From Pelagadaptatus sp034112445 (GTDB taxonomy: Bacteria > Pseudomonadota > Gammaproteobacteria > Pseudomonadales > Cellvibrionaceae): a stretch of 64,000 nucleotides of DNA. Shown here in pieces: positions 1 to 8,200 of the stretch (the first letter of the stretch is position 1; the number at the start of each line of letters is the position of its first letter). The DNA lies in contig JAWUVI010000035.1 of NCBI GenBank assembly GCA_034112445.1, positions 23,308 to 87,307 of the forward strand, given 5' to 3'. The translations under genes and the position numbers were made by a program. The notes below the pieces were generated by a model that saw only the letters and a program-made list of their open reading frames with translations, made no database searches and was not told the origin of the DNA.

Positions 1-2412
1 GCCCTGCTCAGAGGCTTCAACGCGGGTGTTGTCCATGTAGGACTGTACTCCTGGGTAACGTTCAAAGTACAAATTGATATAGTCTTGCGCTTCGTAGCGT
101 CCTACATTTAATTGTTTGGCCAATCCAAAAGCTGACATGCCATAGATCAAACCAAAGTTAATGGCTTTAGCGCTGCGACGTTGCTCGGTGGTTACTTGAT
201 CGATGGGGCAGCTAAATACTTCAGCCGCGGTGGCCTTATGCACATCGAGACCTTGGCTGAACGCATCTTGTAAACCTTGGTCGCCAGAGAGGTGAGCCAT
301 TATTCTCAATTCAACTTGAGAGTAATCGGCGGCTACAATCTTGTGACCTTTAGGTGCGATGAAGGCTTGGCGAATACGGCGGCCTTCTTTTGAGCGAATT
401 GGAATGTTTTGCAAATTTGGGTCAGAGGATGATAAACGTCCCGTGGCGGTTACGGCTTGATGGTAGGAGGTGTGAACCCTGCCTGTTGCAGGTTGAACCA
501 TTTTTGGTAATTTATCCGTATAGGTCGATTTAAGCTTTGATAACCCGCGATGCTCAATTAAAAGTTTAGGCAACTCATAATCCAGTGCCAGCTCTTGCAG
601 CACCTCTTCGGCCGTTGAAGGCGCACCCTTGGGGGTTTTCTTAATGACGGGCAGTTCTAATTTCTCAAACAAAATAACCGCCAGTTGCTTGGGAGAACTG
701 AGGTTAAATTCTTCGCCGGCCAGGGTGTACGTTAGTTTTTCCAATTCGGATAAGCGCTCGCCTAATTCAATGCTTTGTTTCCCCAGCAAATTCACATCGA
801 GTAACGCGCCAGTGCGTTCAATATCAGACAATATAGGCAATAGAGGCAGCTCGATCTCGGTGAATACCCGCTCAATATTGGGCTCATTGTGCAATTGTGG
901 CCACAAGGTTTGATGCAGGCGTAGAGTAATATCAGCATCTTCTGCTGCATAAGGTCCTGCTTCTTCCAGCGTGACTTGGTTAAAGGTTAATTGCTTGGCA
1001 CCTTTGCCGGCAATGTCTTCAAATTTAATGGTACTCATCTCTAGGTGCTTATTGGCCAGGGTGTCCATGTCGTGCCGACCACTTGTGCTGTTCAATACAT
1101 AGGACTCGAGCATGGTGTCGTAAGTGATACCACGTAATTGGATACCATGATTGAGGAGTACGCTGCGATCGTATTTTAAATTCTGACCTACCTTTTTGAG
1201 ATTATCGTCTTCTAATAATGGTTTAAGTGCCGCTAATACAAGGTCTTCGTCGAGCTGTTGCGGTGCATCCATATAGTCATGTGCAAATGGAAGATAAGCG
1301 GCATGACCGGCTTCCACAGCAAAGGATACCCCGACAACACGAGCTTCCATATAATCCAAACTCGTGGTTTCAGTATCGAAGGCAATGAGCTCAGCACTTT
1401 TTAATCGCGCCAGCCAATCATCAAAATCTTCTTGGGTAAGAATAAGGTCGTAGTGTTTTTCAATGTCGATTGCGGGTGCTGAGCTTACAGCTTCATTATT
1501 ATTTGTTGCTGTTGCTGTTGCTGTTGCTGTTTGCGTACTCACGTTTTCAAGATCGCTAACCCAAGTCTTAAACTCTTGCTCTTTGAACAGCTCAAGCATT
1601 TGTTGGTTATCAACGGGGTCATGCTTAAAATCAGCGGGTCCGAAGTCTAATTCAACATCGACTTTAATGGTGGCGAGTAAATAAGAGAGGTAAGCCGAGT
1701 CTTTATGCTCGGCTAGTTTTTCAGGCATTTTCTTAGCACCACGAAAATCAAGTGTTCGCACGGCTTCAAGATCGGCGTAGATGGCATCTAAGCTGCCAAG
1801 ATTTTGCAGCAGGCCCAAAGCGGTTTTTTCGCCAACGCCTGGGACGCCGGGAATGTTATCAACCTTGTCACCCATCAGTGCTAGAAAATCGATAATGAGG
1901 TTGGCGGGAATACCAAACTTTTCGATCACTCCGGCTTCATCCATATGGACATTGGTCATCGTATTCACTAGCGCAACATGAGGTGATACCAGTTGCGCCA
2001 TGTCTTTATCGCCAGTGGAAATAATCACATCAATGCCTTGTTGAGTAGCTTGATGGGCTAAGGTGCCGATAACATCATCGGCCTCAACGCCGTCAATAAT
2101 GAGTAGAGGTAATCCCATCGCGCGAATAATGTCGTGAATGGGTTTGATCTGACAACGCAGCTCATCGGGCATGGGGGGGCGTTGGGCCTTATATTCAGGA
2201 TAAATATCATCGCGGAACGTTTTACCTTTGGCGTCAAAGATAACGACCACAGTACTGCCGGGAAAATCTTTGTCCATGCGCCTCAACATGTTAATAACAC
2301 CTTTCACCGCGCCGGTAGGCACGCCTTTAGAGTTGGTGAGAGGAGGTAGGGCATGAAAGGCACGATAGAGATAAGATGAGCCGTCGACCAGTATCAGTGG
2401 AGCTTCAGACAT
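1..2412 (-). CDS. polA: DNA polymerase I (partial, C-terminus beyond the window)
   Basis: Reading leftward from ATG at 2412, the protein begins MSEAPLILVDGSSYLYRAFH, the 5'-nuclease start of Pol I. About 804 residues lie in the window: 5'-3' exonuclease with the GDKVDNIPGVPGVG helix-hairpin-helix, a 3'-5' exonuclease-like domain with FDTETTSLD, and the polymerase palm and fingers with DYSQVELR and the O-helix RRSAKAINFGLIYG. The remaining palm motif lies past position 1. The linker between nuclease and proofreading domains carries a Thr-Ala dipeptide run encoded by a short tandem repeat. Role: Okazaki fragment maturation and repair synthesis. Identification is certain; it is incomplete only because of the window edge. 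Confidence 0.97.
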   Translation of the reverse strand, partial: MSEAPLILVDGSSYLYRAFHALPPLTNSKGVPTGAVKGVINMLRRMDKDFPGSTVVVIFDAKGKTFRDDIYPEYKAQRPPMPDELRCQIKPIHDIIRAMGLPLLIIDGVEADDVIGTLAHQATQQGIDVIISTGDKDMAQLVSPHVALVNTMTNVHMDEAGVIEKFGIPANLIIDFLALMGDKVDNIPGVPGVGEKTALGLLQNLGSLDAIYADLEAVRTLDFRGAKKMPEKLAEHKDSAYLSYLLATIKVDVELDFGPADFKHDPVDNQQMLELFKEQEFKTWVSDLENVSTQTATATATATNNNEAVSSAPAIDIEKHYDLILTQEDFDDWLARLKSAELIAFDTETTSLDYMEARVVGVSFAVEAGHAAYLPFAHDYMDAPQQLDEDLVLAALKPLLEDDNLKKVGQNLKYDRSVLLNHGIQLRGITYDTMLESYVLNSTSGRHDMDTLANKHLEMSTIKFEDIAGKGAKQLTFNQVTLEEAGPYAAEDADITLRLHQTLWPQLHNEPNIERVFTEIELPLLPILSDIERTGALLDVNLLGKQSIELGERLSELEKLTYTLAGEEFNLSSPKQLAVILFEKLELPVIKKTPKGAPSTAEEVLQELALDYELPKLLIEHRGLSKLKSTYTDKLPKMVQPATGRVHTSYHQAVTATGRLSSSDPNLQNIPIRSKEGRRIRQAFIAPKGHKIVAADYSQVELRIMAHLSGDQGLQDAFSQGLDVHKATAAEVFSCPIDQVTTEQRRSAKAINFGLIYGMSAFGLAKQLNVGRYEAQDYINLYFERYPGVQSYMDNTRVEASEQG
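1505..1530. repeat. hexanucleotide-type tandem repeat inside polA linker
   Basis: On the plus strand the unit gttgct is repeated about four times, encoding a Thr-Ala repeat on the minus strand in the polA interdomain linker. It stays in frame and lies outside the catalytic domains, so copy-number change would probably be tolerated. Confidence 0.7.
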
Positions 2413-2609
2413 AAAAAATTCCGCTTGAGATAGAAAGAGCGGTATTCTCTATCAGGCAGGCAATAAGAACAAACAGAACCGTAAAATTATTTAATTAAGT
2501 CCACTCTGTCTATGAAGTTAGGCGGAAAATATTGAACTCGGATGAGTTGCAGAACCTTAACTCCCCCTCAAGAACAGCGCTTAATTGCCGATAAACTAGT
2601 AGAGTTTTA

Positions 2610-2726
2610 ATGTCTGTACTTAAAGCCGCTACGATTGGCTTGGGCCTCATTTTGGTCAGAGTTGTTGGATTAATGTGGTCGATGTTGGTTTTTTATAAAA
2701 AATTGAGATGTTCACTATGTGGTTAG
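2610..2726 (+). CDS. possible 38-residue single-span membrane peptide
   Basis: An open frame begins MSVLKAATIGLGLILVRVVG and has one hydrophobic segment followed by a basic YKK stretch. AGAG lies 5 nt upstream of the ATG. It overlaps the start of the next gene by 19 nt in another frame, so it could be a leader or coupling peptide. No family is recognised, and it may be chance. The rest of 2413-2707 shows nothing recognisable. Confidence 0.25.
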   Translation: MSVLKAATIGLGLILVRVVGLMWSMLVFYKKLRCSLCG

Positions 2727-4513
2727 CTCACCGGTTTGGAGCGCGAAGTCAAAAACTTATTAAGCCCAGTGTGCCTATGGCGGTGCTGGTGTTTATGGTT
2801 GGCTGCGCGGTGACTCCCAAGCCGTTAAGCCCAGAAGAAATCAGCCAAATTAACGCAGAAGACAACACCATAATTAAGCACTTAACTCCGGTTATTTCAG
2901 GAGCTCTCACTTTAGATCAGGCGGTTGAACGTGCTTTGAAATACAACCTTGATCATCGGGTTGCTATCTTTGAGCGGGCCTTGGCTGAAGGGGACTTGGC
3001 GGTAAGTCGTTTTGATATGATGCCTAAAGTTCTATCTGAAGCCGGTTATGCTTGGCGTGATAATGATTACGCTCGAACCGGCCTTGATGGCACTGTTTCT
3101 GTTTCTAGTGACACGTCTAACAGAACAACTGATACGACCTTCTACTGGAGCCTACTTGATTTTGGAATGGGCTATTACAACGCCCAAGAAAGTGCTGATA
3201 GGGTGTTGATCTCCAAAGAGCGCCGCCGGAGAGTGACCCTGAATCTCATCCAAAGCGTAAAATCGGCTTTTTGGCGAGCCGCCGCAGCGCAAAGGCTCAG
3301 TGAGCGAGTTGCCGCTACTATAAAAGCAGCTGACCAAGCGTTGGAAAGTTCGCGCCGAGTGTCTAGCAGCCATATTAAGTCACCGGGTAATGCGTTGCGC
3401 TATCAACGCGCACTGCTTGAAAATTTACGTTTATTAGAGAGTGTTAACGCTGAATTGGTCTCTGCCCGTAGCCAGCTAGCTGGGCTAATTGGAGCTGAGC
3501 CTGGCAGTCACGTTAAACTCATTTTCCCCGACGATTACCAGCCGACCAAATTAAATGTACCGGTTTCACGCTTGGAAGAATTTGCTTTAATCAACAACCC
3601 AGATCTACGCATAAGTCATTATCAAAGTCGCATTGCCGTAACGGAAACTCATAAAGCTTTGCTGTCTATGCTGCCAAATCTGTCGTTTGATTATGGGGTT
3701 AATTACGATGATGACAGCTATATCATCAATGATAGTTGGTTGGATGCTGGATTTAAGGCGAGCTACAATTTGATGGGTATTCTGTCTTACCCACAGCGCA
3801 GTAAACAAGCCAAGTTAGGGGTGGATCTTGCGAAAGCCAAACGCATGGCCATTCAGGTGGGAGTGCTCACCCAATTACATTTGTCGCTACAAGAGCATAA
3901 AAGTGCCTATAAGCAATATTCTCGCGCCAGTGAAATATTTATTGTGGAGGATAAGTTGGCACAGTTATCGGCCAACTTAGAAAAAAGCCACATGACCAGT
4001 CGTTTAGATCGTATTTCGAGTGACGTGAACGCCATTCTTAGTGAAGTGAAGTTATTTAATGCTATCGCGGACGTTGCAGAGTCAAACGTCCGTATTCGTA
4101 CGACCATCGGCGGGCGCTGGCAAGATATGGATGCCAGCTACCCACAGGCTCAGAAGCTGGCGAACGAGACCACAAAGCCGATGAAAAGTGTTGAGGCGGT
4201 TAAAAGTACAAGCCTGAATAACACCAATAAAAGTGTCAATAAACGAGGCATCAAACCGGGTATGTGGGCGCAAATTGGCGCCTATAAGCAGCAGTCTAAT
4301 GCTGAACTGAATCGGATTGAATTTGAGAAACAGCTCAATAGCGATAAGCCATCAAGCATTAAAGATTCCCACGCGGTAATTGTGTTACACAAAAATTTAT
4401 ACCGAGTTTTGGTGGGTCCATTTAAGCAGAAAGACTCGTCCCCACAAGCAAGTGCTCTAGCAAAGTTGGTAGGACATGACGTGGTGGTTAAAGAGATAAG
4501 ACGTAAATTATGA
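2708..4513 (+). CDS. TolC-family outer-membrane factor with C-terminal SPOR-like domain
   Basis: This 601-residue protein has a lipobox-like VGC near residue 33, so it is probably a lipoprotein of the outer-membrane-factor type. The centre has the two-fold helical/beta pattern of TolC proteins, with LTLDQAVERAL opening the first repeat and long coiled-coil stretches. Residues about 515-601 (GMWAQIGAYKQQ ... YRVLVGPFK) look like a SPOR domain, known in other proteins to bind denuded peptidoglycan. It overlaps the next gene by 4 nt (ATGA), so they are probably translationally coupled. Inferred role: exit channel of the cluster, with a peptidoglycan anchor. ATG 2717 is an alternative start. Confidence 0.82.
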   Translation: MFTMWLAHRFGARSQKLIKPSVPMAVLVFMVGCAVTPKPLSPEEISQINAEDNTIIKHLTPVISGALTLDQAVERALKYNLDHRVAIFERALAEGDLAVSRFDMMPKVLSEAGYAWRDNDYARTGLDGTVSVSSDTSNRTTDTTFYWSLLDFGMGYYNAQESADRVLISKERRRRVTLNLIQSVKSAFWRAAAAQRLSERVAATIKAADQALESSRRVSSSHIKSPGNALRYQRALLENLRLLESVNAELVSARSQLAGLIGAEPGSHVKLIFPDDYQPTKLNVPVSRLEEFALINNPDLRISHYQSRIAVTETHKALLSMLPNLSFDYGVNYDDDSYIINDSWLDAGFKASYNLMGILSYPQRSKQAKLGVDLAKAKRMAIQVGVLTQLHLSLQEHKSAYKQYSRASEIFIVEDKLAQLSANLEKSHMTSRLDRISSDVNAILSEVKLFNAIADVAESNVRIRTTIGGRWQDMDASYPQAQKLANETTKPMKSVEAVKSTSLNNTNKSVNKRGIKPGMWAQIGAYKQQSNAELNRIEFEKQLNSDKPSSIKDSHAVIVLHKNLYRVLVGPFKQKDSSPQASALAKLVGHDVVVKEIRRKL

Positions 4514-5277
4514 TGGTCGCGTTGTTACGATTAAGGTGCTTTTTGATGTGGCTATTGGTGAGCTTACTGCCCGTTAGTGGAGTGGTTTTGGCCCAAGAGC
4601 AATTTGCGCTGGATAATCGAGAAATTCGAGCACAGTTAGTCCCTAGCAGACAAACTCAGTTGTCCGCCGAAATAGGAGCCGTAATCAAAAGCATATCGGT
4701 TCATGAGGGGGATCGTTTTAAGCAGCATCAAGCGCTCATTACCTTTGATTGTGCGTTGCAGGAAGCCCAAATGGGCAAAGCCAAAGCCCAACTTGCTGGT
4801 GCTGAAAATATTCACAGAGGCAACCAGCATTTGTCGACGCTCGATGCGATTGGCCAAGTAGAATTACAGAGCAGTAAAATCGAGGTGCGTAAGGCCAAAG
4901 CGGATATTGTATATCTGGATGTCAGCCTTAAAAAGTGCCAAATAAACGCCCCCTTCCCTGGCCGAGCTGGTGAACTTCAGGCACAAGAGCAGCAATACGT
5001 AAGAATGGGTCAGCCGTTATTGGATATTTTTGATGATTCAGTTTTTGATCTTGAGTTTATCGTTCCATCACGCTGGCTTACGTGGTTTGAGCTAGGCTAT
5101 AAGTTCAATGTTTATATTGATGAAACAGACAAAACGTATCCCGTAACATTATCGCGGTTATCGGGTCGTGCTGATCCAGTTAGCCAGTCGATAAAAGCGA
5201 TTGCTGTGGTGGAGGGCGAATATCCAGAATTAATCGCCGGAATGAGCGGCCGAATCATGATCCCGCCGCGCGAATAG
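4510..5277 (+). CDS. periplasmic adaptor (HlyD/RND membrane-fusion family)
   Basis: The 255-residue protein has a signal peptide ending near VVLAQEQ. Two biotinyl-lipoyl-like halves (QLSAEIGAVIKSISVHEGD and INAPFPGRAGELQ) flank a short helical hairpin, followed by a beta-barrel part ending GMSGRIMIPPRE. It is shorter than most RND adaptors and has no membrane-proximal extension. The start overlaps the upstream OMF stop; ATG 4513 is an equally possible start. It probably bridges the TolC-like channel to the inner-membrane partners encoded downstream. No RND pump or ABC transporter gene accompanies it. Confidence 0.8.
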   Translation: MMVALLRLRCFLMWLLVSLLPVSGVVLAQEQFALDNREIRAQLVPSRQTQLSAEIGAVIKSISVHEGDRFKQHQALITFDCALQEAQMGKAKAQLAGAENIHRGNQHLSTLDAIGQVELQSSKIEVRKAKADIVYLDVSLKKCQINAPFPGRAGELQAQEQQYVRMGQPLLDIFDDSVFDLEFIVPSRWLTWFELGYKFNVYIDETDKTYPVTLSRLSGRADPVSQSIKAIAVVEGEYPELIAGMSGRIMIPPRE

Positions 5278-5297
5278 ACCATGCCCCGGAAGTTATT

Positions 5298-8200
5298 ATG
5301 CCCAACAACAGTAGTCCCTATAGACCTAATAGAAATCTGAATCGCTCTGCTCCGGGAATGATGCGATTAGAGCAACGAATCATGTTTGATGGCGCAGTGG
5401 CCGATACGACGGCTGAGGTCATAAATGATGTGCCTGAACTTGAGCTTGTCAGTGAGCCGCAGGTTGATGAGCCCGTAGAAGCTGAATCGACAGAAACTCA
5501 ATCAACAAGATCACAATCAACCTCTTCCTCTAGCCTGCTGAATATTGTCGCGCCACTCACCCAATTCAATAAAATCGACTCTGCCCGCGAACTGGTTGTG
5601 GATCATTTGAATCAATGGTTCGAAAGTTCGGACTATCTGGTTCAGGCGCAGCTAATATTTAGTGCCGATGCTGGGAGCAGCTCGTGGCAAAACAATGCGC
5701 TGTCTTTACGCCAAGATGTTATTAGCGGCGATTATACTATTCGGGTAGAAGTGCGTAGTGATAATGAACTAGATGGTTTACAGGGCGCTTATAGCCCCGA
5801 GGGTACAGCTGGTGAGGCAACCATATACCTCAATCAAAATTGGTTAAGCAGCGCCACAATAGAAGCCGTTGAAGCGGTTTTATTGGAAGAGATCGGTCAT
5901 GATTTTGACTCACGTTTAAATGAAGGCTTAGATACCCAAGGTGATGAAGGCCACGCTTTTGCTGGTTTATTGCTGCACGGTGAAACCAATTATGCCTCGG
6001 CAATAGCCGATACCGATCAGCAAACGATAGTGATCGATGGGCAGTCGTTATTGGTAGAAGGAGCGGCACCATACAATATTGTGCAAGTAACCTATGTGCC
6101 GATGGAAGAAGCCGACATAGAAACAGCACTGAATACAATCTCCGGAAGTGCAAGTACAACAATAACAACCACAATTGCGATTGGTGTTTCGGGAAGCGGC
6201 ACTGTTGTGGTTTACGATCATTGGGAAGATGGTTACGAGATCGATCTGAGTAATCCGTTGCAAGCGACTACGTTAATATGGGGAGATGGTGACTTAACTA
6301 ATGGTGTTGCACCGGGTACTGCCGATGATCTTATTTTAGTGGATCAGCCCCTCATCATTCAAAACGATGTAGTTTTGGCTAGCCCACAACCCACGGACTT
6401 TGACGCTAAAGATCGTATCGCGTCAACCGGGCCCATCAGCTTGACAAGAGCTGGGTGGGGATCGGCTAATTCTACAAGCTTAGCGGGTGGCGTTAATTTA
6501 ATTGACAGCGCCAATGGCGGTACAAATTATGTTATTCCCATTGGTGAAAGCCTTCTGATTGATGGGTCGATAACCATTTTCCAGTATACGTCAGCCCATT
6601 TAATTGCTTACCAAGATGGTACCAGTGTCGATATAGATCTCGATGCGGATGGTGGTGTAGATACCACGATCACCTTAAATCAGGGTGAGACCTATTTTGT
6701 GGATGGTGGTCTTGAGGCCGGCGCTACAATTACGGCTGATCAAGATATTGGTGTCTATCTCTTGGCGGGTAATAGCAGCACGGAGAATCGTTGGTTTACG
6801 GTAGCGCCAGTGGAACAATGGTCGGACAGTTATTATGCGCCAGTGGTACAGACCTCTACAACACGGGTATTTGTGTTTCTTTATAACCCAGGTGCGACGC
6901 CTATCGATGTAACCTATGAATCCATCGATGGCTCAGGGCTTGTTTCTACGACTGTCACACTTGCAGCAAACTCGTCTGAATATGTCGAAATGGCAAGATC
7001 AGCAGGGCATTTTTATACTCAAACGGGTGAAAGCTTTTCGGCGCTTGGTGTGGTGGATTCTAGTTTAAACAGTGACTGGAGTTACACCCTTAACGCCACT
7101 AATTCTTTAACTTCAGAGTTGATTGTACCTTGGGGGCCAGGTAGTCCCAGTCTAGCTACGAATGAAAATCCCGCTTGGATCACCGCAACAGGTGATACAG
7201 AACTGTATATTGATAGTGCCACCGCTGAGGTCTACAGCATAGATTCAGCAGGCGTTTCTAGCGCGGTGGTAGGGGTTATGATGGCGCCCGATACCTATCG
7301 GTACAGTATTGATCGGCTGCAATCCTATCGTGTGTTTGACACAAGTGATAATGATCAGTCGGGCTTGCGAATCTATACAGTAGACGGAGTTAGTTTGAGT
7401 GCCGCATGGGGGGCGGATGCTTCTAGGGGATCTAGCTTTGATATCGGCACGTCGATCAGCCCGTTCCCGACTTACAGTATTTACAAAAGTGTAAAAGAAT
7501 CTTTTCCTGGTGTCAGTGATGGTGATGGCTTAATTGAACTAGGAGAACAAATTGAATACTCATTGACGGTAGAAAATGGCCTGTTAACGGATTTATTCAA
7601 TATCAATATAACGGACACTCTTCCGACCAGTGGGATGGTTACTTACGTTCCCTCAAGCACTGTATTGACTGTTTATGATACAGATGGCTCTGTACTGGTA
7701 ACCAACTCTATTGCTGATGTCGCTAGTGATTTACCGTTGCTGGGAGCGGGATACACCATTGCTGATACCAATCCGTCATTGATTGGTAGCCAAGGAATAG
7801 CCAATGGTCAGACGATAACAATAACGTATAGGGCTCAGGTAAGTGACGTTGTCAACCAAGCTATGGCTGACGCTAATTTCAACATCTCTTCAAGTGCTGG
7901 TTTGGGTGGGAATGAGCTTGATGGCTCACCAATTTCTTCAAAGGCGGCCAGTGCTGTATTTACGTTGAGCCTTTCTTCTGATCCAGAGGTTATTGTTCTG
8001 GATACTAATGATACTGCCGCGGGGGATGAGAGCGTTCCTGAAGACACCTTTTTGGTGGGTCGCAGTTTTAGTCTGTTACCCCTAGGCAATGTTGCCCAGT
8101 TGACGTTTGATGGAACCACAGTGATTTCAGTTGCTGATTTAACCAATACAGTGACTAACCCTATTAGCATTGCTACCACTGAAGGGCAGCTGATCATTAC

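Noticed and set aside
629..2349. Plus-strand open frames across the left edge
   Set aside because: They are antisense to the clearly coding polA reading frame and show no family features.
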